Part shown: piece after piece, positions 7,844 to 14,428 of the stretch
Position numbering within the stretch: position 1 is the first letter of the stretch
Layout of the letters: each line of letters opens with the position of its first letter
NCBI GenBank assembly: GCA_038222225.1
Contig: JBBRHV010000054.1
Span: 1 to 15,273, forward strand
From: JAKLFA01 sp038222225
Lineage (GTDB): Bacteria; Omnitrophota; Gorgyraeia; Zapsychrales; JANLHA01
Length of the DNA stretch: 15,273 nucleotides
Direction of reading: 5' to 3'
The notes under the pieces: generated by a model
Databases searched by the model: none
The model's input: the letters and a program-made list of their open reading frames with translations, nothing else
What the model was told of the DNA's origin: nothing
Position numbers and translations under genes: made by a program

Positions 7844-8259
7844 TACAACGCGAGATCTAAAAAACGGATTGAGGATTGGGTATTATTGCACATAGAAGAA
7901 ATAACAAAATTACAAACCGCAAATGTCAGACAAATTACAAGCAACAATAACCAATAAAAACAGTTTGGAACCTGTTAACTGTTTATTGTGTATTGTTTGA
8001 AATTTGGAATCTGTGTATTGAGTATAGCCGGAATTGAAATAAACAGAAACTTTTTGAGATACATGGAAATAGAAACCTCAAAAAAGATATGACGGGAAGC
8101 TAGAACAAAATTTCATATTAGCCTTTCTGTTTTTGTGTCTTCCCTTTTCAATGTATTTCAACGTATCTCAATTTCAATGTGCTTCAACTTCAACGTATTT
8201 CAGCTTCAAGGTATTTCACTCTGTGATTTGTCTGTTCACCCCAGAAAAAACAGCCCTTT
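7844..8259. repeat. repeat-filled gap with element F (direct orientation)
   Basis: Three things fill this gap. At 7858-7888 is the inverted match (AACGGATTGAGGATTGGGTA...) to 5728-5757. At ~7889-8030 is an A+T-rich tract of AATTACAAA/CAATAA units that can fold back on itself (CAATAAAAACAGTT against AACTGTTTATTG). From 8031 comes a copy of element F, continuing into degenerate TTTCAAYGTA units (ATGTATTTCAACGTATCTCA...) up to about 8220. No gene is credible here. Confidence 0.7.
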
Positions 8260-8481
8260 TTATGCATCAAAGCAGCCGCATTTCGGCCCGGCTAAAATCG
8301 TCCATTTAAAGTCATACCCATTATAACCTTTTTCACTGCACTCCGTCTGGCACTGGTTGGCTTTTGCTTCAGATTCACTGTTTTTCTTATATGCAAAATA
8401 CAGCAGATAAGCAACCAGGGGAACGACAATCACAGCCAGCACGATGGTCCTGATTGGCAGCGGGTTCTCATTTTTCGACAT
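8260..8481 (-). CDS. small single-span membrane protein with cysteine-rich tail
   Basis: The 73-aa product has one transmembrane helix (IVLAVIVVPLVAYLLYFAY, ~13-31) and a hydrophilic tail with two cysteine pairs: Cys44/Cys48 (CQTEC) and Cys68/Cys70 (CGC). If the tail is periplasmic the cysteines probably form disulfides; a metal site is the alternative. AAGGAAAA lies 6-13 nt before the ATG. Its 5' neighbour on the same strand ends 67 bp upstream, so the two may be co-transcribed. Family not recognised. Confidence 0.72.
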   Translation of the reverse strand: MSKNENPLPIRTIVLAVIVVPLVAYLLYFAYKKNSESEAKANQCQTECSEKGYNGYDFKWTILAGPKCGCFDA

Positions 8482-8548
8482 GACGTTTTCCTTTTGTTTG
8501 AAATTAAAAATACCGTTTCGGGATCAAGGCGCCAGCCTTCCCCCTGCT

Positions 8549-9058
8549 TCACTTATATTTATACCTGAATGCTGCTCGCCGCTTGTGGTCTTTGGCCCTG
8601 ATTTCAGGAAATCTAGAAAAGTCGATCTCCCAATCCTCCATCACGCGACCTAAGAACGGCTTGAACCCCCACTTCTCAATATAACGCAGCTTCCGTCCGT
8701 TAAATGCGCTTTTCGTGTAAACAGTTTCGAAGGCGCTCGCATGGCCTTCAACGATCCAACCTTCATTCACGTGCGCTAAAGGCTCTCCATAATTTAAAGA
8801 AGTCGGTATTTCTAATTGCCTGGGAAATAATAAAGCCTCCTTCCCTTTGATCAAAACATATTGCCCGTAATATTGATCAAAATGGCTGGGGCCGGAAAAC
8901 ATCTGCTGGAATGGAACATTAAATTTTGGCGTCTGAATAGCCCCTGACCGAAATCCGATCATGATCTGAAAAGCAACAACCAGCGCCACAAGACTTACTG
9001 TCAACAGAAGGGCCGCATAACCCATCAGCTTGAAAATATTTTTAACACTGGCCGGCAT
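8549..9058 (-). CDS. membrane-anchored protein of unknown function
   Basis: The 169-aa product (MPASVKNIFKLMGY...) has one N-terminal transmembrane anchor (YAALLLTVSLVALVVAFQIMIGF), then a globular domain of about 135 residues rich in aromatics, probably facing the periplasm. It ends with a basic tail (KDHKRRAAFRYKYK). The start at 9058 is chosen because CAGGGAGAA precedes it; the open frame runs on to 9130, but that extension lies inside repeat element F and is not likely to be translated. No known domain was recognised. Confidence 0.75.
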   Translation of the reverse strand: MPASVKNIFKLMGYAALLLTVSLVALVVAFQIMIGFRSGAIQTPKFNVPFQQMFSGPSHFDQYYGQYVLIKGKEALLFPRQLEIPTSLNYGEPLAHVNEGWIVEGHASAFETVYTKSAFNGRKLRYIEKWGFKPFLGRVMEDWEIDFSRFPEIRAKDHKRRAAFRYKYK

Positions 9059-9096
9059 ACCGTTCTCCCTGTTTATATCCGCATTGCGTATTGACG

Positions 9097-9255
9097 GAAT
9101 TGAAATAAACAGAAACCTTTTGAAATACATGGAAATAGAAACCTCAAAAAAGATGTGACGGGGAGATAGAACAAAATTTCATATTGGCTTTTCTGTTTTT
9201 GTATCTTCCCTTTTCAATGTATTTCAACATATCTCAATTCTGTTTCAATGTGTTT
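9097..9255 (+). repeat. element F, third copy
   Basis: This stretch nearly duplicates 8031-8190. Shared landmarks, in the same order and spacing, are GAATTGAAATAAACAGAAAC, GAAATAGAAACCTCAAAAAA, GATAGAACAAAATTTCATAT, TTTCTGTTTTTG and CTTCCCTTTTCAATGTATTT. The arms are partly complementary to each other (GAGATACATGGAAATA against TGTATTTCAACGTATCTC), so the unit can fold as a long imperfect hairpin like a MITE. It lies immediately upstream of the 169-aa membrane protein gene. Confidence 0.75.
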
Positions 9256-9292
9256 CTTCTTCCTCTTCCTTCCCCCCTCCCCGTTCTCCTCT

Positions 9293-9535
9293 CTATCGTC
9301 CATGCACCGCCAGCCACGCCGTCTCTTTACGCGGAGAGGTCCACTCCACCCGATGCGACGTGTTGGCCGGAATAAAAACATACTCCCCGGCTTTTAGCGT
9401 GATCAACCGCGCGCTTCCCTTAAACCGCAGCCGACCCTCGCCCTTCTCGACCATCACCCATTCATCATGGGCCTGTTTCAACCACTGGGCTTCAGGCGTC
9501 GCATGGCCGCGCGAAATAATCCGCTCGATCTTGAA
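9293..9535 (-). pseudogene. 5'-truncated cupin, cut by a REP palindrome
   Basis: The frame encodes FKIERIISRG... to ...TAWLAVHGR, 80 residues that align without gaps to residues 32-111 of the intact cupin at 11169-11510, with about 56 of 80 identical. It keeps the cupin metal-site region (DEWVMV, GEYVFIPANTSHRVEW). The first 31 codons are absent and the REP at 9535-9559 sits exactly at the break. The frame could be read on through the REP from a TTG at 9589, but no ribosome binding site is visible there. It is most likely a decaying paralogue. In the intact family these are small cytoplasmic one-domain cupins of unknown substrate. Confidence 0.75.
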
Positions 9536-9559
9536 ATTAGGGGACAGCGCCCTATCTTT
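9535..9559 (+). repeat. REP palindrome, copy 1
   Basis: AATTAGGGGACAGCGCCC, then TATCTTT. The arms AATTAGGG and CCCTA(T) can pair around GACAGCG. It is fused to the broken 5' end of the truncated cupin. Confidence 0.8.
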
Positions 9560-9653
9560 GAGTATGAAAATTCCAACACACAAATTCAAAAATGTAAAAA
9601 AATACAGTCGATATACGATTGATATGCATTGTATTTCCGCGTGTCTTGCGTCT

Positions 9654-9812
9654 TTATTTCAATCCCAGCGCCTTTAAGATCATCCGTCCGATCTTACGCT
9701 CCCGGCCTGACGCGGTCAAGGGAATGCCGATCTTTCTGGAAATTTTTGCCTTCATGCCGGATATTCCCAGCGCCCGCTTCCACGAAAATGAAAACCCGAA
9801 ATTTTTTCCCAT
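9654..9812 (-). CDS. small basic protein, 52 aa, unknown function
   Basis: A short frame from ATG (9812) to TAA (9656-9654) encodes a 52-aa lysine/arginine-rich protein, beginning MGKNFGFSFSWKRALGISG and ending RMILKALGLK. GTGAGGG precedes the ATG at a sensible distance. The pattern 'FSFSWKRALGIS...K..ISR..GIPLT.SGR.RKIGRM' looks like a small conserved hypothetical family that I have seen in many bacteria, without known function. Its charge suggests nucleic-acid or membrane contact, but that is inference. It lies between Tag and the truncated cupin on the same strand, separated from Tag by a short ATTTCAA-type repeat remnant (about 9829-9887). Confidence 0.7.
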   Translation of the reverse strand: MGKNFGFSFSWKRALGISGMKAKISRKIGIPLTASGRERKIGRMILKALGLK

Positions 9813-9887
9813 GTGACCCTCACCATTTAACATTGTATTTCAATCGTGTTTCGATTGTGCTTCGTTTTCAATTTTTCCTTTACGCTC

Positions 9888-10448
9888 TCATCGAAAGCAG
9901 TCCGCCGTATGATCATCCACCAGGCCCGTCGCCTGCATATGCGAATACATCACCGTGCTCCCAACAAAACTGAAACCCCGCTTTTTCATGTCTTTGGACA
10001 GGGCCTCACTTTCTTTTGAGACAGCAGGAACTTCCCTGAGGCTCTTCCAACGGTTCACTTTTGTTTTACCGCCGACAAATGACCAGATATACCGGTCAAA
10101 TGAACCGAACTCCTCCTGGACTTTGATAAAGGCTCTGGCATTTTTCACTACAGAATAGATCTTGAGCCTATTGCGGATCACCCCGGGATCAAGCAGGATC
10201 TTTTCCAGGCGTTTGTCCGTAAACTTCACAATCCTGCGCGGATCAAAACCGGCAAAGGCCTTCCGGTAATTTTCGCGCTTGAGAAGAACGGTCTCCCAGC
10301 TTAAACCGGCCTGCGCCCCTTCCAGCACCAGAAATTCAAAGTGCCTTATATCATCATGGACCGGCACGCCCCATTCTTCATCATGATACTTGATGAAGTG
10401 CGGTTTGTCCCCCACCCATGCGCAGCGTTTCTTTTGATCATCCCTCAT
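9888..10448 (-). CDS. tag: DNA-3-methyladenine glycosylase I
   Basis: The 186-aa protein matches Tag over its whole length. It is a base-excision repair enzyme that removes 3-methyladenine (and 3-methylguanine) from alkylated DNA. Signature features are RCAWVGDKPHFIKYHDEEWG at the N-terminus, Glu38 (FEFLVLEGAQAGLSW) at the catalytic/base-recognition position, and zinc ligands Cys9 and His22 paired with His180 and Cys184 (DDHTADCFR). The frame opens at a GTG at 10478, but GAGGAG lies 9 nt before the ATG at 10448, which also matches the family start. The 62-aa gene ends 47 bp upstream, so they are likely co-transcribed. No key residue is missing. Confidence 0.96.
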   Translation of the reverse strand: MRDDQKKRCAWVGDKPHFIKYHDEEWGVPVHDDIRHFEFLVLEGAQAGLSWETVLLKRENYRKAFAGFDPRRIVKFTDKRLEKILLDPGVIRNRLKIYSVVKNARAFIKVQEEFGSFDRYIWSFVGGKTKVNRWKSLREVPAVSKESEALSKDMKKRGFSFVGSTVMYSHMQATGLVDDHTADCFR

Positions 10449-10495
10449 TTGAAATTTCTCCTCAGATCCGTTGCCCACAAAAAACAGAAACGCAC

Positions 10496-10684
10496 TTATT
10501 CTACCTTTTTTCCAAGCTCCACCAGGATCCGCCCCAACCTCTTATGTCCGGCCTTCATGTAAGACCTTGTCCACCAGGCGATCAACTCCTTAGCCGACCA
10601 GGTCTCAATCTTTTTAACCAATTCCGCCCGCGCCTGCAAAGCGGCCTCATCCATTTGTTTCATGAGTTCATCGTTGTCCGGCAT
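10496..10684 (-). CDS. small helical protein, 62 aa, unknown function
   Basis: The product is predicted to be all-helical and charged (MPDNDELMKQMDEAALQARA ... TWSAKELIAWWTRSYMKAGH ... RLGRILVELGKKVE), with two adjacent tryptophans and no membrane span. GGGAGGG is well placed before the ATG at 10684. It is followed closely by tag (47 bp), which suggests a shared transcript. I cannot assign a family; the length and strong ribosome binding site argue that it is real. Confidence 0.72.
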   Translation of the reverse strand: MPDNDELMKQMDEAALQARAELVKKIETWSAKELIAWWTRSYMKAGHKRLGRILVELGKKVE

Positions 10685-10746
10685 ACACCCTCCCTGTTTC
10701 TAATGTGTTTTTTTATCTCACTTTACGCTTTTCGTATGTCCTGTGT

Positions 10747-11133
10747 CTATTTTTTCGTTACTTCCCTGGTATTCAAGTCCAATTCATACTGATCACCGCC
10801 CTCATTGGTAATGATCAGCTTTCCGTCTTTAATACGCAACGATAGAATAAGCCTGTCCTGAACGTCATGCTCAAGAGTCAGGTCATACTGTATTTCATAA
10901 ATTTTCTGTTCCCAAAGTTTTGTTTGCGTTTGAGCATCCCAGGCCTCAATATAAAAAATCCTCCCCTTTTTAGGATCATAGGAAGACCGCGGCATATACT
11001 TGATACCATTATCCACAATGGCGACACTTTCCGGCGACAGCCTCTTATCAAACATCCTGGTGGCTTCAGCCCTTCCGGAAAAAACAATACAACACACCGT
11101 AAGAAAAAATACGAACATATATATTTTCCTCAT
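10747..11133 (-). CDS. small secreted or periplasmic protein, unknown function
   Basis: The 128-aa protein begins with a typical Sec signal peptide: MRKIYMFVFFLTVCCIVFSG followed by RAEA, with likely cleavage after AEA. The mature domain of ~104 residues is beta-rich (RIFYIEAWDAQTQTKLWEQK, LILSLRIKDGKLIITNEGGD) and may form a small beta-sandwich or barrel. The upstream part of the open frame (to 11226) is discarded because GGAGGAG lies just before the ATG at 11133 and the signal peptide starts there. It begins 35 bp after the stop of the intact cupin gene and is probably in the same operon. No family recognised. Confidence 0.78.
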   Translation of the reverse strand: MRKIYMFVFFLTVCCIVFSGRAEATRMFDKRLSPESVAIVDNGIKYMPRSSYDPKKGRIFYIEAWDAQTQTKLWEQKIYEIQYDLTLEHDVQDRLILSLRIKDGKLIITNEGGDQYELDLNTREVTKK

Positions 11134-11168
11134 CTGCTGCTCCTCCTCTTCCCGTATGCCGGGATGCC

Positions 11169-11510
11169 TTAGTGTCTTTTTTCCGCAATCGCGAGCCACA
11201 CCGTCTTCGTACGCGGTGACGTCCACTCCACCCGGTGAGACGTATTGGCCGGGATAAAGACATAATCTCCGCTTTTAAGCGTGACCGGCTGCGTCTTTCC
11301 TTTAAACTTCAACCGGCCCTCTCCCTTTAACACGATCACCCATTCGTCCTGCGCCTCTTTAAGCCACTCACCCCCTGCCGTCGCCTGGCCGCGCGAAATG
11401 ATCCGCTCGATCTTGAACTTTTTGTTCTCGATCAGCGTTTCAAAGATCTCATTGTCTTTTGGATCAGGAATTTTTGAATAGATATTTCCGGACTTTATTT
11501 TCTTTATCAT
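11169..11510 (-). CDS. single-domain cupin protein
   Basis: The 113-aa protein is a complete small cupin of a common type beginning 'MIKKIKSGNIYSKIPDPKDN EIFETL'. The conserved core FKIERIISRGQAT..GEW...DEWVIVLKGEGRLKF (32-70) is followed by the second cupin motif LKSGDYVFIPANTSHRVEWT. Family members are cytoplasmic and metal-binding with unknown substrate. The start at 11510 is chosen by family length; the frame stays open to 11603 and no strong ribosome binding site marks any start, so this is uncertain. Just upstream lies a MITE with terminal inverted repeats. A truncated paralogue is at 9293-9535. Confidence 0.88.
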   Translation of the reverse strand: MIKKIKSGNIYSKIPDPKDNEIFETLIENKKFKIERIISRGQATAGGEWLKEAQDEWVIVLKGEGRLKFKGKTQPVTLKSGDYVFIPANTSHRVEWTSPRTKTVWLAIAEKRH

Positions 11511-11620
11511 CACGTGCTCAGCGTTGCGCTCTCCCTCTTCATCTCTCATGGAATGGTCACCGGATTCAAATGTCTGATCCGGAAAAGACTCTGTCAAATC
11601 CATGACATATGTAATCTTGT

Positions 11621-11792
11621 AGACGTTGTATGCAACATATTGTTTTTAAAAGTTTTACAAACTAAATCCCCCTGCTCTCAATGGATCGCTGCTCAGACCG
11701 CTTTTGATTTATGGAGCCCCCGCGGACATAGCCCGTGGTTTTCTGCGCAGGCGGATACACCAAACAGCAACAATCGATTGCGTACAACGTCT
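11621..11792. mobile_element. MITE-like element with 24-bp terminal inverted repeats
   Basis: The left end AGACGTTGTATGCAACATAT... (11621-11644) and right end ...GATTGCGTACAACGTCT (11769-11792) are inverted repeats matching at about 20 of 24 positions. The 172-bp body has no coding capacity. Long parts recur at 14604-14910: ATCGCTGCTCAGACCGCT, TTATGGAGCCCC, and CTGCGCAGGCGGATACACCA followed by the terminus. No clear target-site duplication is seen. REP copy 2 starts 4 bp beyond the right end. Confidence 0.75.
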
Positions 11793-12243
11793 AATAATTA
11801 GGGCGCTGTCCCCTATCTTTAAAATCCTCCGCGCCTTTCACCCGAAAACCGAAGTCCCAATACCGACACGACACACGGCTGTTCTCGGTGATCTTGATCT
11901 CCGTCTCCGGCGATACGCTAATGAGCCCGTGCCAGATCCCTTTTTTCAGAATCACCGGCTTATCCAAGTTAAAACATTCGACCGCGTTCAGATTCTTTTC
12001 GGTTGCCACAAAGATCAGCGCCTCGCCCTTGACCGGCTCAAAGGTCTCATCAGATGTAGGATGACTCTCCATGCGGCCGATCGTCTTGTCGCGCAGGACC
12101 AGATACGCCACCCGCCAGCCTTCTCTTTCAGGCACGGTGTGGACGATCCGCCAAAGGTTGCGCGTTGTCCCCTTTAACTCTTTGGCAGGGTATTCAATAA
12201 TCTTGCCGTATTTCTTAAAATTTTTTCTGTTAGGGGATTGCAT
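11791..12243 (-). CDS. ureidoglycolate lyase-like cupin protein (AllA superfamily)
   Basis: The 150-aa frame contains a domain from about residue 10 (KYGKIIEYPAKELKGTTRN) to residue 141 that resembles the AllA/ureidoglycolate hydrolase cupin family: WRVAYLVLRDKTIGRMESHP with TSDETFEPVKGEALIFVA, then GIWHGLISV. Family members act on ureidoglycolate in purine (allantoin) breakdown, but distant ones have other, unknown roles, and no allantoin genes are nearby. The last nine residues (DRGQRPNY) and the stop come from REP copy 2, so the native C-terminus has been changed. The start is doubtful: the ATG at 12243 lacks a ribosome binding site, REP copy 3 lies just upstream, and homology begins near FKKYG. 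The gene may have lost its own start. Confidence 0.7.
   Translation of the reverse strand: MQSPNRKNFKKYGKIIEYPAKELKGTTRNLWRIVHTVPEREGWRVAYLVLRDKTIGRMESHPTSDETFEPVKGEALIFVATEKNLNAVECFNLDKPVILKKGIWHGLISVSPETEIKITENSRVSCRYWDFGFRVKGAEDFKDRGQRPNY
11796..11820 (-). repeat. REP palindrome, copy 2
   Basis: AATTAGGGCGCTGTCCCC then TATCTTT. It supplies the final codons of the AllA-like gene on the minus strand and lies next to the MITE end. Orientation is opposite to copy 1. Confidence 0.8.
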
Positions 12244-12255
12244 TGCGTTTGCATG

Positions 12256-12275
12256 TAGGGGACAGCGCCCTATTT
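12256..12275 (+). repeat. REP palindrome, copy 3
   Basis: TAGGGGACAGCGCCCTATTT. On the minus strand its TAG is the stop codon of the RAYT transposase; its other side abuts the 5' end of the AllA-like gene. Confidence 0.8.
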
Positions 12276-12929
12276 CTTCCTTTTGGGTCCTGGTTTCAAA
12301 TCCCGCAAAACACAATTTAACCGATGTTCCCAGTATACAATAAAGCTCTCTGCAGCAAAAGCTTTCCCTTTATTGGTTTTTTTCCTGATTTCCTCATTCA
12401 CACCCTTATCACTATCTAACAAATAACCTTTCCAATCATTCGTATTCGCAATTACGATCTTGCCAATTTTTATATATTTTTTTGTGGGCAGATCCACATG
12501 CCTCCTCGCGCTTGACCATTCATAATCCCAAGGATATCTCACCATATATGCCCTGACAGGGTTCTGCTCAACATACCTGATCGCACAGAATAAATGCGCA
12601 TCATCCAAAACACAGGAAAAAAATCGACCTTGCCATAAATGGCCGCTGGTTCCCCTTTTATAATTCATATATTGAGCATATCGCATATGCACTGTATTAA
12701 ATAACCTGGAGATCCCCTCTCGATCTTCTGGAACCACCACAAAATGAACGTGGTTATTCATCAAGCAATAGGCGATGATTGAAACACGATATTGCACAGA
12801 GTATTCATTGATCCAATAGCAATAACTGCTGAACTCCTCCTCTTGTTCTAGTATGTTTTGACAGTTATTACCTCTTTGAACAATATGATGTGCCACCCCA
12901 GGAATAATGATCCTTGCTCTTCTAGGCAT
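12270..12929 (-). CDS. REP-associated tyrosine transposase (RAYT, Y1/HUH family)
   Basis: The 219-aa protein is a single-strand HUH nuclease of the IS200-like/RAYT type. The opening PRRARIIIPGVAHHIVQRGN is the usual first strand. YCLMNNHVHFVV carries the metal-binding His-x-His (HVH), and MRYAQYMNYKRGTSGHLWQGRF holds the catalytic tyrosine region. YVEQNPVRAYMVRYPWDYEWSS is the standard closing motif. The tail (GKAFAAESFIVYWEHRLNCV ... PGPKRKK) is the basic extension typical of RAYTs. Known RAYTs bind and cut REP palindromes; here seven REPs lie nearby and one supplies the stop codon, so it is the probable mobiliser. All key motifs are intact. A hairpin overlapping the ribosome binding site probably limits its expression. 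Confidence 0.95.
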   Translation of the reverse strand: MPRRARIIIPGVAHHIVQRGNNCQNILEQEEEFSSYCYWINEYSVQYRVSIIAYCLMNNHVHFVVVPEDREGISRLFNTVHMRYAQYMNYKRGTSGHLWQGRFFSCVLDDAHLFCAIRYVEQNPVRAYMVRYPWDYEWSSARRHVDLPTKKYIKIGKIVIANTNDWKGYLLDSDKGVNEEIRKKTNKGKAFAAESFIVYWEHRLNCVLRDLKPGPKRKK

Positions 12930-12953
12930 AAAAAAACCCCTTCTTCTAGGGGT
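12930..12953 (-). promoter_or_regulatory. terminator-like hairpin that masks the transposase ribosome binding site
   Basis: On the minus strand ACCCC (12953-12949) pairs with GGGGT (12940-12936) around an 8-nt loop, followed by a run of seven T ending directly at the ATG (12929). The Shine-Dalgarno-like GAAGGGG lies partly in the 3' arm. This could both stop transcription entering from outside and hide the start signal, as described for IS200 transposase genes. Confidence 0.65.
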
Positions 12954-12969
12954 AATTTTAATCGCGGGA

Positions 12970-12992
12970 GATAGGGGACAGCGCCTTAATTA
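12970..12992 (+). repeat. REP palindrome, copy 4
   Basis: GATAGGGGACAGCGCC then TTAATTA; one C of the core is missing. It lies 40 bp upstream of the transposase ATG and pairs, inverted, with copy 5. Confidence 0.75.
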
Positions 12993-13033
12993 TATAACTT
13001 TTGTTAGCCTTGTCAAATTTTCGCTGATTTTTG

Positions 13034-14428
13034 CTAATTAGGGCGCTGTCCCCTAATTCCCCTATTCAGCAAGTCTACACCGCGTTGGAATACAGCCACG
13101 GGCCTGTACAATTTCAGAAGCATCGAACTGCTGAGGAACCGTGAAGTCAGAGGAAGCGGCGGCTTTGAGTGGACCAGACATTCAAAAATATCATGGCATA
13201 ATTGAATCTCTTCTTTTTTGAACTTAGGGTAACTGATCACAGCCTCCCTGCGCTCAAGATAATGGGACCGGTCCGGCAGCCAGGAGTTTTTTTCACACAT
13301 TCTGCCGAATTCTGTTTTCGGATAAGGGCTGAAGATGTACCAATAGTAAGAGGCGTTGATCCGTCTGCATAATCTGACAGTATCAAGAAATAAGTTCAAG
13401 TCTTCGTAGGGAAGCCCTATCATCACCTGCCCGACGTTCTCCCGTATCCCGGCTTCCTCGCACATCTTGAATGTATTTATGATCTCTTCGTCCGTTATGT
13501 CTCTTTTCAGTACATTCTTTCTATAATCTTGATTCCCATGCTCTATTCCTATGACCACGCCTTTAGCGCCCGATTCCTTAAGCAGCCGAGCCATTTCAGG
13601 ATCCAGTGTCTTGGGCCTGACATTACAGTAAAACGGATATCTGAATTTACCTTTGTAAAGATTGAAGAAGTCATAGAACCACTTTTTATCTAACGATATC
13701 GAGTCGTCGTCAAAAAATATTGTGTTAAAATTGTATCTGGCGCTATCCCGCTCGATCTCCTCTATTGCCTTTTGCGGGCTTCTTGACCTGAAAAAAATCC
13801 CCTTTCCGCCGTAGAACTCCATCAACGCCTTGTTTGAGCAATACGGGCAGTCAAAGACGCACCCCCTGCTGAATATGAACCTGTTCAGGCCGCCTTGTTT
13901 ATCTATTATGCCCTGATAGTCGAGCGAACTTTTATCGGGAAACGGGAGGCGGTCCAGGTCGGAGATCAGGTCACGGCACTCGTTTTTTATGATCTCACCG
14001 CCCTGCCTGAACCATATATTCTTTATCTTGAGATAGTCTTCTTTTTTCTCGAGCGCAGCAGCGAGATCCGTCATGGGGAGTTCGCCTTCCCCCCTTACAA
14101 TGGCGTCTATTCCCTCAGATCCGACAATACATTCGGGACAAAGCGTGGCGTGAATGCCCCCATAAACAACAAAAGAGTTTGAGATCTTTTTTATTCTTTG
14201 AGCTATCTTTGCTGCGTCCACAAAATAAGAACTCGTGGAAGAGATCGCTACTATTTTGGGGTCTTCTTTTTGTATCGCGGAATAGAGGCGGCGAATATCT
14301 CGGCGCTTGTTCAATATCATATATTGAACGTCATGCCCCTGTTCCTTTAGCGCGCCGGCGATATACCCCAAGCCGTAATTATATGAGCACTGCGTCTTTA
14401 ATATAACGTTAACCAGAAATATTTTCAT
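13034..14428 (-). CDS. B12-binding radical SAM protein
   Basis: The 464-aa protein has an N-terminal cobalamin-binding-type domain (residues ~1-130: YNYGLGYIAGALKEQGHDVQ, VVYGGIHATLCPE, IDAIVRGEGE). It is followed by a radical SAM TIM barrel with the iron-sulfur triad Cys190-Cys194-Cys197 (SRGCVFDCPYCSN), then FNTIFFDDDSI, GVVIGIEHGNQDYRKNVLKR and GQVMIGLPYEDLN, all standard for this superfamily. Substrates include lipids, hopanoids, tetrapyrroles and peptides; the substrate cannot be assigned here. Residues ~400-455 form a family-specific C-terminal extension. The final eight residues and the stop codon come from REP copy 5, so the natural end was altered. The ATG at 14428 directly follows REP copy 6, with only a distant AGGGGG as a possible ribosome binding site. 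Confidence 0.93.
   Translation of the reverse strand: MKIFLVNVILKTQCSYNYGLGYIAGALKEQGHDVQYMILNKRRDIRRLYSAIQKEDPKIVAISSTSSYFVDAAKIAQRIKKISNSFVVYGGIHATLCPECIVGSEGIDAIVRGEGELPMTDLAAALEKKEDYLKIKNIWFRQGGEIIKNECRDLISDLDRLPFPDKSSLDYQGIIDKQGGLNRFIFSRGCVFDCPYCSNKALMEFYGGKGIFFRSRSPQKAIEEIERDSARYNFNTIFFDDDSISLDKKWFYDFFNLYKGKFRYPFYCNVRPKTLDPEMARLLKESGAKGVVIGIEHGNQDYRKNVLKRDITDEEIINTFKMCEEAGIRENVGQVMIGLPYEDLNLFLDTVRLCRRINASYYWYIFSPYPKTEFGRMCEKNSWLPDRSHYLERREAVISYPKFKKEEIQLCHDIFECLVHSKPPLPLTSRFLSSSMLLKLYRPVAVFQRGVDLLNRGIRGQRPN
13036..13058 (-). repeat. REP palindrome, copy 5
   Basis: AATTAGGG (13036-13043), CGCTGTC loop, CCCTAATT (13051-13058): a perfect 8-bp stem. On the minus strand it encodes the last residues and stop (RGQRPN, TAG) of the radical SAM gene. 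Confidence 0.85.

Noticed and set aside
8549..9130. Longer form of the membrane-anchored protein starting at 9130
   Set aside because: The extra 24 codons lie in repeat element F, and the ATG at 9058 has a proper ribosome binding site and membrane anchor.
9619..9973. Plus-strand frames of 65 and 114 aa across the 52-aa gene
   Set aside because: They are antisense to the better-supported 52-aa gene and to the 3' end of tag, and contain repeat sequence.
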